Shown: in pieces, positions 1 through 5,870 of the stretch
How the letters are laid out: each line of letters begins with the position of its first letter
How positions within the stretch are numbered: the first letter of the stretch is position 1
NCBI GenBank assembly: GCA_002451015.1
Contig: DKBB01000073.1
Location: 1,086-6,955 of the forward strand
DNA from: Acidobacteria bacterium UBA6911
Lineage (GTDB): Bacteria; Acidobacteriota; UBA6911
Direction of reading: 5' to 3'
DNA length: 5,870 nucleotides
Made by a program: the position numbers and the translations under genes
The notes under the pieces: generated by a model
What the model saw: the letters and a program-made list of their open reading frames with translations, nothing else
The model's database searches: none
What the model was told of the DNA's origin: nothing

Positions 1-1
1 G

Positions 2-472
2 GCAGAGCACTTCAAGGCCGGCCTCTACAGTGCCTCCGACCATGTCTTCCAGGGATACCATACCTGGGCGACTCCCGACGGACGAAAATCGGGGGAGCCT
101 ATGGCTGACGCGACATCACCAGCCCAGGGGAGGGACGGAAACGGTCCGACCGCCGTATTCAACTCCGCCCTCTGTTTCGACCACAGCAAGTTCATGGACG
201 GCCTGGCCTTGAACATCCGAATCCATCCTTCCGCATTGAGCCGTGAAGACGGCATCGCCAAGCTTCGGGACATAACCCGAACATACATGAATGCCGGCGG
301 AATGGAAGTCCAGTTCAACGTGGTCAGCTCCGAGACTATGCGGGCCGCGCAGAAGGATCCGGATTCCTACCGCAACCTTGTTGTCCGGATAGCCGGATAC
401 TCGGCTTACTTTGTCGAGTTGAACACCGATTGTCAGAACGATATTATTCACCGTACAGAAAACTCTTTTTGA
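2..472 (+). CDS. Glycyl radical enzyme (PFL / diol-dehydratase / lyase superfamily), C-terminal part
   Basis: This is the 3' end of a gene that begins before the window. Frame 2 is open from the first bases, giving 156 residues before TGA at 470-472. The superfamily signature is clear: TPDGRKSGEPMADATSP followed by GRDGNGPTA near the start of the fragment, then the glycyl radical loop VRIAGYSAYF. The radical-bearing Gly is encoded at 395-397. A dedicated radical-SAM activase must abstract hydrogen from this Gly, and the radical is relayed to a catalytic Cys that lies outside the window. The context VQFNVV before the loop and the ending HRTENSF resemble the glycerol/propanediol dehydratase, hydroxyproline dehydratase and choline-lyase branch more than true pyruvate formate-lyase, which as I recall has RVSGYAVRF and ends differently. 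The substrate cannot be assigned without the missing active site. No activase gene follows on this strand; it may lie upstream. The protein is expected to be cytoplasmic and oxygen-sensitive. Confidence 0.93.
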   Translation, partial: AEHFKAGLYSASDHVFQGYHTWATPDGRKSGEPMADATSPAQGRDGNGPTAVFNSALCFDHSKFMDGLALNIRIHPSALSREDGIAKLRDITRTYMNAGGMEVQFNVVSSETMRAAQKDPDSYRNLVVRIAGYSAYFVELNTDCQNDIIHRTENSF

Positions 473-571
473 TAACTATTCCATAAATCAGCATCCAATT
501 TAATAAACGCACCGGCAAGACTGCAATAAACCGGCCGGATGATTTGCACTGACAAGTCTGTTAGGAAATTG

Positions 572-579
572 AAGGAGAG
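572..579 (+). promoter_or_regulatory. Strong ribosome binding site of the FG-GAP lipoprotein gene
   Basis: AAGGAGAG ends 3 bases before ATG 583, with the AGGAG core about 6 bases from the start. It is a near-perfect Shine-Dalgarno sequence and supports this start, which also gives a proper signal peptide. Confidence 0.8.
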
Positions 580-582
580 ATT

Positions 583-2388
583 ATGGGGTCGTCCAAAAAA
601 CTCAATATCCGGAAGTTATCGAGGGCAACCCTGATACTGATCACGATTCTAATCCTCTCTTCCTGCACCCATTACAGCATTATAGGCGGGTCCGGAGGGG
701 GCAGCACTCCGCAGCCGCATACCCTGCGACTCGAGTTCCGGCAGGTGAATATTTTCCATTTCACCTGGACGGACATCGCCGACGAAACCGAATATCGGCT
801 ACTGGAAGACCCGGACGGTAAATCCGGATACTTCGTAACAGCCATCATTGCTGCAAACAGCACATCCTACGACTTGTATGTCCCCCTGCCCGACCGCATT
901 AACGCCGTCTATCAACTGCAGGCCCTGCGCGGTGGCAACTACGTTAATCTGGGCGAAGTTGCCGTAACCGGATCTTTGGCCGATGCTGTAGGGTATTTCA
1001 AGGCTTCGAACACCGAGGAAATTGACGGTTTCGGTTTTTCCGTCGCCCTGTCCGGAGACGGGCTTACCCTGGCTGTTGGTGCGCCTTTTGAAAACAGCGG
1101 CGCCACAGGAGCCTGGCATCCGGGCGACCTCGATTATATCGGCAGCCAGATGGACAATTCGGCGCCCGGAAGCGGAGCCGTTTATGTATTCACGTATACC
1201 GATGGCGCGTGGTATCAGCAGGCTTACCTCAAGGCCTGGAACGCGGAGTCCTCGGACGAGTTCGGCGGGGCTATTGCAATTTCTTATAACGGCGATATGC
1301 TTGCTGTCGGAGCTATAGGAGAGGACGGGAACGCCGTTGACGGCCAATTCGACAATTCAATTCCCGACAGCGGGGCGGTATACATCTACGCTCGTACCGA
1401 AGACATCTGGGATCCGGCATATTACGCAAAAGCATCCAATCCGGGAGAGGGAGATCTATTCGGCTGGGCTCTGGCTGTTTCCGACGACGGAATGACAATC
1501 GCTGCATCGGCGCCGGGCGAAGACAGCAACGGCGATCCGAATAATGACTCCATTGAGGACAGCGGCGCAGTCTATGTCTTTGAAAGGGATCCTTCCGGCC
1601 GGTACCGCCAGGATTACCTCAAAGCTTCCGTTATTGACTACTATGACGGTTTCGGCATGGCCCTCGCACTCTCGGACAATGGAAATACTCTTGCAGTGGG
1701 ATATTCAAATGAGGACAGTGCCGGGACCGATCCCCGGGACAACTCCGCACCCAACAGCGGCGCCGCAGCGGTCTTCTACCGCGTCGATTTCGAATGGCAA
1801 ATGCAGGCGTTTCTCAAAGCTTCCAATGGGGAAGAAAACGATTATTTTGGCACATCCGTTTCGCTTACCGGCAACGGCCTGACGCTGGCCGTCGGAGCGG
1901 CAGGAGAAGACGGCAACGGATTCAATCAGAGCAATAATTCCATTTCCGAAAGCGGAGCGGTCTACGTTTTCTCAGGCTCCTCCGGCGCCTGGTTTCAAAC
2001 CGACTACATTAAGGCCCCCAATACAGGCGCTTTCGACGAATTTGGCGGCTCTGTTTCCCTTTCCGGCGACGGGTTTTCTCTGGCTGTCGGCGCCGGCCTC
2101 GAGGACAGCAGCGCTGTCGGCATCGAAGGGGACAGCTCCGACGATGCTGCCACAAACAGCGGTGCAGTTTACCTTTTCGTTCGATCCACAGGAAGCTTCT
2201 TCCCGTACAGCTACATCAAGGCTTCCAATACGGAAGAATCCGATTACCTCGGATATTCTGTGGATCTTACCTGGGACGGATTGATTCTGGTTGCAGGCGC
2301 GCCCGACGAGGACAGTAGCGCAACCGGTATCGGAGGCGATGCAAGCGACAACTCAGCAACTCTCAGCGGCGCAGTTTATATGTACTGA
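583..2388 (+). CDS. Predicted lipoprotein with Fn3-like domain and seven FG-GAP beta-propeller repeats
   Basis: The start is set by AAGGAGAG at 572-579, just before ATG 583. The 601-residue product has a basic N-terminus (KK, RK, R), a hydrophobic stretch at about residues 15-25 and a lipobox LSSC with Cys28 as the lipidation site; Thr at +2 would favour the outer membrane in a diderm. A Gly/Ser-rich linker (35-41) leads to an Fn3-like beta domain (about 46-130) containing FTWTDIADETEYRLLEDPDG. Seven repeats follow, opening with K-A-S/W/P-N-like motifs at Lys140, 217, 283, 347, 412, 477 and 546. Each runs through an FG-type turn, S-x-(D/N)G-x-x-LAVGA, an acidic ED-(S/G) loop and SGAVY-(V/I/L)(F/Y). 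Seven FG-GAP-like units match the seven blades of integrin-alpha-type propellers, and the acidic loops may bind calcium. A surface role in adhesion or recognition is inference. The protein stops right after the last SGAVYMY strand. Family membership is firm; the ligand and function are unknown. Confidence 0.93.
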   Translation: MGSSKKLNIRKLSRATLILITILILSSCTHYSIIGGSGGGSTPQPHTLRLEFRQVNIFHFTWTDIADETEYRLLEDPDGKSGYFVTAIIAANSTSYDLYVPLPDRINAVYQLQALRGGNYVNLGEVAVTGSLADAVGYFKASNTEEIDGFGFSVALSGDGLTLAVGAPFENSGATGAWHPGDLDYIGSQMDNSAPGSGAVYVFTYTDGAWYQQAYLKAWNAESSDEFGGAIAISYNGDMLAVGAIGEDGNAVDGQFDNSIPDSGAVYIYARTEDIWDPAYYAKASNPGEGDLFGWALAVSDDGMTIAASAPGEDSNGDPNNDSIEDSGAVYVFERDPSGRYRQDYLKASVIDYYDGFGMALALSDNGNTLAVGYSNEDSAGTDPRDNSAPNSGAAAVFYRVDFEWQMQAFLKASNGEENDYFGTSVSLTGNGLTLAVGAAGEDGNGFNQSNNSISESGAVYVFSGSSGAWFQTDYIKAPNTGAFDEFGGSVSLSGDGFSLAVGAGLEDSSAVGIEGDSSDDAATNSGAVYLFVRSTGSFFPYSYIKASNTEESDYLGYSVDLTWDGLILVAGAPDEDSSATGIGGDASDNSATLSGAVYMY

Positions 2389-2703
2389 TGCAGCAATTTT
2401 GTATATGCCGCGTGGGGACGAACGGGTTGAGGCGATTTGCTTTGCATTCGCCAGTTCTGCGACGCGGGTATCATATGCGGCTGGCAGGTTCATCCAGGAT
2501 CGCGCGCCCGTTCCATAATTTCGGGCCAGTCGCAATGCGGTATCGGCGCTGATTCCCCTTCGCTCACGAACAAGGTCGTCAATTCGAACGGGGGTTACAC
2601 TGAGAGCCTTTGCCAAAGCATTTGCCGGCATGCCAAGAGGGATCAGGTACTCCTCGCGAAGAATCACGCCGGAATGAACCGGCCTCATTTTATTCCCAAT
2701 CAT
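2353..2703 (-). CDS. higA: HigA-family antitoxin (XRE helix-turn-helix), apparently orphaned
   Basis: This is a 116-residue HigA-type antitoxin and autoregulator. Such proteins neutralise the HigB mRNA-cleaving toxin and repress the operon by DNA binding. The family pattern is clear: MRPVHSGVILREEYL near the N-terminus, a helix-turn-helix at about 25-50 (ANALAKALSVTPVRIDDLV), then ISADTALRLARNYGT and WMNLPAAYDTRVAEL. I chose ATG 2703 because AGGGGG lies 5 bases upstream and the product then starts close to the usual family start. Upstream ATGs at 2722 and beyond stay in frame but lie inside the higB remnant. Two deviations stand out. The usual HPGEIL motif reads HSGVIL (Ser11, Val13). The tail after about residue 95 is longer than in typical members, and its last 11 codons and stop run antisense through the 3' end of the lipoprotein gene. 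The adjacent toxin gene is broken, so the antitoxin may be a relic, a trans-acting antitoxin, or itself drifting. Confidence 0.88.
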   Translation of the reverse strand: MIGNKMRPVHSGVILREEYLIPLGMPANALAKALSVTPVRIDDLVRERRGISADTALRLARNYGTGARSWMNLPAAYDTRVAELANAKQIASTRSSPRGIYKIAASVHINCAAESC

Positions 2704-2708
2704 AACGG

Positions 2709-2714
2709 CCCCCT
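2709..2714 (-). promoter_or_regulatory. Ribosome binding site deciding the higA start
   Basis: AGGGGG on the minus strand lies 5 bases before ATG 2703. It partly overlaps the stop codon of the higB remnant (TAA at 2716-2714), the tight toxin-antitoxin spacing usual in higBA operons. Confidence 0.6.
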
Positions 2715-2958
2715 TATCCATGATAATCGAAGATCTCGACATCCCAGGCATCTGTATCTTCCCAGCGAAAACAAATCCTCCAGCGATCGTTGATTCGAAT
2801 GCTCCATTTCTCCGCCCGATCACCTTTTAGCTTCTCAAACCGATTGCCGGGCGGTGCGCGTAAAAAGTCGAGCCTTACTGCAGCATACTCTTAAACGTAC
2901 ATGCAACCCGATGTATCAAGTTTTTAACCTTATTTAAAAGAAATAGAGGCGACACCAT
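2714..2958 (-). pseudogene. higB: Decayed higB toxin gene (RelE/HigB-type mRNA interferase), frameshifted
   Basis: The minus-strand frame ending at TAA 2716-2714 encodes a clear HigB C-terminus: RLDFLRAPPGNRFEKLKGDR, then WSIRINDRWRICFRWED and DVEIFDYHG. These match the conserved PPGNR, SIRIND-WRI-FRW and D-VEI-DYH blocks of the family. The frame is open only from 2890, where TAA at 2893-2891 closes it, and the 58-residue stretch contains no ATG, GTG or TTG. A second frame, from ATG 2958 to TAA 2877-2875, encodes 27 residues including NKVKNLIHRVACTFKSMLQ. This resembles the family segment just before RLDFLR, roughly (R)V--F-NIERVARRKL-ML as I recall it. Joining the frames near 2878-2890 needs a frameshift and seems to lack a few residues; the extreme N-terminus is not recognisable. 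An intact HigB of about 90-100 residues therefore cannot be made by normal translation. The C-terminal match is solid; the N-terminal assignment is tentative. Confidence 0.8.
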
Positions 2959-2976
2959 TCAAAGCAGATGTATCAA
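2910..2976. repeat. Pair of 10-bp direct repeats around the higB remnant
   Basis: GATGTATCAA occurs at 2910-2919 and 2967-2976 in the same orientation, 57 bp apart. On the minus strand each reads TTGATACATC, which includes a fair -35-like TTGATA. One copy is inside the decayed higB and one just upstream. They may be remnants of the module's promoter/operator or the product of a small duplication; chance is also possible. Confidence 0.4.
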
Positions 2977-2983
2977 TATTGAC

Positions 2984-3790
2984 TCAGATTCGCTTCAGAT
3001 GGTCGACGGCATTACGGAAAAGAGACAGGCCCAACCCATTCTCCGGCAGGGCTGCTTTCTGCTTTTGGATGTCCCATTGCGGGTGGTTTTCCGGGTACAA
3101 GTACGCTTCCGGGTGCGGCATCATCCCGAAAATCCGCCCCGTTGGGTCGCACAATCCGGCGATGGCATTGAGGGAGCCGTTGGGATTGTAGGGAAACTTT
3201 TGCGAGGCGATCCCGGTTTCAGGATCCGCGTAGCGGCAGGGCACGCAACCGGACGACTCCAGGCGATCGAGCAGTTTCTTATCCAGGGTGAAAACCTTCC
3301 CTTCCCCGTGACGGACTGGAAGAGGAAGAGGATCCAATCCGCGCGTAAACACACAGGGGGAATCGTTCTCGAAGCGCAGGTGGACCCAGCGATTCTGGAA
3401 GGATCCGCAGTCGTTCTGCATAACCGACAGCTTCTGGGTGAAAAAGTCCCCGTCCAGGCCGGGCAGCAGACCGAGTTTGACCATGATCTGGAAACCATTG
3501 CAGACTCCCATAATCAATTTTCCCTGGCTGATGAATGTTTCCAGTTCAAGGCTCAAGCGATGCTTCGTCCGCAGTGCAAATACATGGCCGGAAGTCATAT
3601 GGTCGCCGTAGGAAAAACCGCCAATAAACATTAAAGCTGTAAAATCACGCAGACGGGCCGGTTTCTCCAGAAGATCGCTGAAATGCACAAGTTTGGGAGC
3701 CGCTCCGGCTAACTCCCAGGCATAACGGGATTCATCCTCGCAATTCAATCCGTATCCCGTGATGATCAGTACCGGTATTTCAGATGCCAT
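2984..3790 (-). CDS. purQ: Phosphoribosylformylglycinamidine synthase, glutaminase subunit PurQ
   Basis: The 268-residue protein is a class I (triad) glutamine amidotransferase. It hydrolyses glutamine and passes ammonia to PurL, which converts FGAR to FGAM in step four of de novo purine synthesis in the cytoplasm. The nucleophile elbow GVCNGFQ gives Cys97; the other triad residues are His226 and Glu228 in MMPHPEAY. PurQ-specific features are FIGGFSYGDH (55-64), PVRHGEGK (158-165) and NPNGSLNAIAGL (202-213). The length fits the longer PurQ class (about 260-270 residues) rather than the roughly 225-residue Bacillus type. ATG 3790 is preceded by AAGGAA at about 7 bases, and the gene overlaps the end of purL by 11 bp, indicating translational coupling. 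All catalytic residues are present, so it should be functional. No clear terminator is seen after its stop at 2984. Confidence 0.96.
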   Translation of the reverse strand: MASEIPVLIITGYGLNCEDESRYAWELAGAAPKLVHFSDLLEKPARLRDFTALMFIGGFSYGDHMTSGHVFALRTKHRLSLELETFISQGKLIMGVCNGFQIMVKLGLLPGLDGDFFTQKLSVMQNDCGSFQNRWVHLRFENDSPCVFTRGLDPLPLPVRHGEGKVFTLDKKLLDRLESSGCVPCRYADPETGIASQKFPYNPNGSLNAIAGLCDPTGRIFGMMPHPEAYLYPENHPQWDIQKQKAALPENGLGLSLFRNAVDHLKRI

Positions 3791-5870
3791 AAAGCGTTTC
3801 CTTGAAAGAACGACGGAGAGTCTCGATATCCATATCCACGACCTTGTTTCCCCCCGTTCCGTTGACCCGCAGCTTTCGATTGCCCGTGACGGTACCGACT
3901 CTGGAGAGAGGCACTTTGGAAAAAAGGGATTCTAAAACCGATTTTTTGTCCGGGGAACAGGTGATCACGAACCGGCTGTTCGATTCGGAAAAAAGTCTGG
4001 CATCATCACCCAGTTTTCCTTCACAGGCCAGGGAGGACAGGTCGATTTCAGCGCCAAGATCGCCGCCGATTACAGGGAGAGCAAACGCAACCGCCAGTCC
4101 GCCCAGGACCGGGGTGTGTGAGGAACACAGAATTCCGCCTGCGGTGGCCTCGCTCATCGCCCGGTAAATCGACAGCGCTCCCCGGACATCTAGCTTCGGG
4201 ACTTCTCCTCCATACGATTCCGGCGTGCCCCGCTCCCGTGCCAGCATCCGATAAAATTCCGAACCGCCCAGTTCGTTTCTTGTGGTCCCTACGACATAAA
4301 TCAAATCTCCTTCGTTCTTGAAATACATCGTAACGGCGCGCCGGACATCGTCCATGATCCCTATGGTCGAAAAAAGAACGGTCGGCGGAATGGAAATCTT
4401 CCGGTTTCCCCGAACCGAATCGTTTTTCATGCTGTCCTTACCCGAGATTGAAGGCACTTTGAATGCGGTTGTAACATCGTACAGGGCTTTATTGGCCCGG
4501 ACTAGCTGTGCCATCTTGTAGAGACCGTCCGGAGTCTTTTCCGACAGCACAGGATCGGGCCAGCAGAAATTATCCAGCCCGGCAATCTTCCCGAGTCGTC
4601 CTCCGGCGCTGATTATACGGCGAACGGATTCATCGATAACGCTGGCCATCATGTGATAGGTATCCAGGTCGGAAAAGAACGGATTGATTCCCTCGGCCAG
4701 AATAATACCGGCATTGCATCCATGCTCAACCCGCATGACCGTTGCATCGCTCGGCACATCGCTTCCAATACCTACAAACGGCTTTACCACACTCAGCCCT
4801 TTTACTTCCCCGTCGTACTGGCGGGATTTGAACTCCCGCGAACAGATATTCAATCCGCCCAGAAGAGACGCCAGTTTCCTGTTGCGTTTTCCGCGTCGCG
4901 GCATCGCGGGCGAAGCAATCCGGGGCGGTTCCCAGCGCGCCTCCAGTTCCATGCGGGGCACTCCGTCATGCAGAAAATTGAGTTCGATATGTGCGACAAC
5001 GCGTGATCCGTAACGCACAGTAAAAGCGCCGCTGTCCGTGAACATTCCCAGTTCGGTCGCCTCCACTTCCCTTCGCGCAGCCAGTTCCAGGAAATGCTTT
5101 ATTTTGTCCCGAGGCACCGCCAGGGACATGCGTTCCTGCGCTTCAGAAAGCAGAATCTCCCAGGGCTGCATCCCCTCGTATTTCAGAGGCGCTTTCGACA
5201 GGTCCAGATCCGCCCCCCCGCTCAAACGGCTCATTTCCCCGACCGATGAGCTCAATCCTCCGGCTCCGTTGTCGGTTATGGTGCGATAGAGACCGAGATC
5301 GCGCGCCTCCATTAGAAATTCGTACAAATTGCGCTGTGTGATTGGGTCGCCAATCTGAACCGCCTGCGCAGGAGACTCCATTCGCAGTTCTTCAGAAGAA
5401 AACGTGGCACCGTGTATGCCGTCTTTCCCAATGCGTCCCCCGCACATCACAATGGCGTCCCCCGGGATTATTTCCTTGCGTCCGGAAGGACGGCCCTGCA
5501 ACTGTCTTGGAATGCGCCCGACGGTGCCGCAGTACACCAGAGGTTTCCCGATGTACCGTTCGTCAAACCGTTCGAATCCCCTTACCCAGGGGATCCCGCT
5601 CTGGTTCCCGCCGTCGATGACACCCTGGTGCACTCCGTCCCGAATCCGCCTGGGATGCATCAGGCCTTCAGGAAGATTCGCGTCATAAAAGGGAGAACCC
5701 AGGCAATAGCCCCAGACATTGCACACCATCTCGCATCCCATACCGGTTCCCATGGGATCGCGGTTCACTCCGACGATTCCGGTTATGGCTCCGCCATAGG
5801 GATCCAGTGCCGACGGGGAGTTGTGCGTCTCGACTTTATAGGAAATATCGTAACGATCGTTGAACCGGAT
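3780..5870 (-). CDS. purL: Phosphoribosylformylglycinamidine synthase, synthetase subunit PurL (5' end outside window)
   Basis: The frame is open to the right window edge, giving 696 residues before TGA at 3782-3780. The GTG at 5768 is internal (Val in GIVGVNRDPMG), not the start. PurL uses ATP and PurQ-derived ammonia to convert FGAR to FGAM. It shows two AIR-synthase-like halves. In the first, counting from the window edge, are YKVETHNSPSALDPYGGA (about 11-28), GKDGIHGATFSSEEL (about 147-161) and DNGAGGLSSSVGEMSRLSGG (about 200-219). In the second are HGCNAGIILAEGINP, LDNFCWPDP (432-440), SGKDSMKND (476-484), SIPPTVLFSTIG and ELGGSEFYR. The core length matches bacterial PurL of about 740 residues, but the sequence style recalls the longer PurS-PurL fusion proteins of Geobacter-type anaerobes, which also pair with a long PurQ; the N-terminus needed to show this is missing. 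Two motifs differ from the textbook form: THNSP instead of THNHP, and HTPVLGGLAVA where most have HD-SDGGLAVA. Whether these are lineage-typical I cannot tell. purL and purQ form an operon. Confidence 0.96.
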   Translation of the reverse strand: MRFNDRYDISYKVETHNSPSALDPYGGAITGIVGVNRDPMGTGMGCEMVCNVWGYCLGSPFYDANLPEGLMHPRRIRDGVHQGVIDGGNQSGIPWVRGFERFDERYIGKPLVYCGTVGRIPRQLQGRPSGRKEIIPGDAIVMCGGRIGKDGIHGATFSSEELRMESPAQAVQIGDPITQRNLYEFLMEARDLGLYRTITDNGAGGLSSSVGEMSRLSGGADLDLSKAPLKYEGMQPWEILLSEAQERMSLAVPRDKIKHFLELAARREVEATELGMFTDSGAFTVRYGSRVVAHIELNFLHDGVPRMELEARWEPPRIASPAMPRRGKRNRKLASLLGGLNICSREFKSRQYDGEVKGLSVVKPFVGIGSDVPSDATVMRVEHGCNAGIILAEGINPFFSDLDTYHMMASVIDESVRRIISAGGRLGKIAGLDNFCWPDPVLSEKTPDGLYKMAQLVRANKALYDVTTAFKVPSISGKDSMKNDSVRGNRKISIPPTVLFSTIGIMDDVRRAVTMYFKNEGDLIYVVGTTRNELGGSEFYRMLARERGTPESYGGEVPKLDVRGALSIYRAMSEATAGGILCSSHTPVLGGLAVAFALPVIGGDLGAEIDLSSLACEGKLGDDARLFSESNSRFVITCSPDKKSVLESLFSKVPLSRVGTVTGNRKLRVNGTGGNKVVDMDIETLRRSFKETLYGI

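Noticed and set aside
479..506. Possible sigma70 promoter (TTCCAT, 16-bp spacer, TAATAA) for the lipoprotein gene
   Set aside because: The -35 matches poorly in an AT-rich gap, so it is not distinguishable from background.
512..538. Possible terminator hairpin (CCGGC ... GCCGG) after the glycyl radical enzyme gene
   Set aside because: The stem is only 5 bp with a 17-base loop and no T-tract follows.
548..561. Imperfect palindrome ACTGAC-AA-GTCTGT upstream of the lipoprotein RBS as an operator
   Set aside because: It is short with mismatched T positions, and no regulator or second copy supports it.
799..1347. A 182-codon minus-strand open frame opposite the lipoprotein gene
   Set aside because: It is antisense to the clear FG-GAP repeats, with no domain or RBS support.
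2437..2793. A 118-codon plus-strand open frame across the higBA region
   Set aside because: It is antisense to higA and the higB remnant, which show strong family matches.
2999..3634. A 211-codon plus-strand open frame opposite purQ
   Set aside because: It lies fully antisense to the well-conserved purQ and its translation shows no recognisable domain.
3780..5768. PurL starting at GTG 5768
   Set aside because: The frame continues to the window edge with conserved PurL sequence (KVETHNSPSALDPYGGA), so the GTG codes an internal Val.

Overview
The window carries the 3' end of a glycyl radical enzyme gene, a complete gene for an FG-GAP beta-propeller lipoprotein, and, on the opposite strand, a purine-biosynthesis pair (purL, partial, then purQ) followed by a decayed higBA-type toxin-antitoxin module. 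The oxygen-sensitive glycyl radical enzyme points to an anaerobic or facultative life. The lipobox signal peptide and the long, well-separated PurL and PurQ proteins suggest a diderm bacterium of moderate GC. From memory, the PurL sequence style resembles Desulfobacterota (Geobacter- or Desulfovibrio-like) and related anaerobes, and a spirochaete is also possible. The lineage is inference only.

Layout, left to right. Positions 2-472 (+) encode the C-terminal 156 residues of a glycyl radical enzyme, including the glycyl radical loop. After a 110-bp gap with no convincing terminator or promoter, 583-2388 (+) encodes a 601-residue predicted lipoprotein with an N-terminal Fn3-like domain and seven FG-GAP-like repeats, enough to close a seven-bladed propeller. 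Its last 36 bp overlap the 3' end of the convergent higA antitoxin gene (2353-2703, -). Upstream of higA, 2714-2958 (-) is a broken higB toxin gene. Its C-terminal part is clear, but it is frameshifted near 2878-2890 and has no usable start codon in the conserved frame. Further right, purQ (2984-3790, -) and purL (3780-5870, -, cut by the window edge) overlap by 11 bp and are surely co-transcribed in the order purL-purQ.

PurL and PurQ together make the FGAM synthase of de novo purine synthesis: PurQ releases ammonia from glutamine and PurL uses it with ATP to amidate FGAR. The other genes have no evident functional link to it. I found no undescribed system. The most notable items are the orphaned antitoxin beside its decayed toxin and its tail running antisense into the lipoprotein gene.
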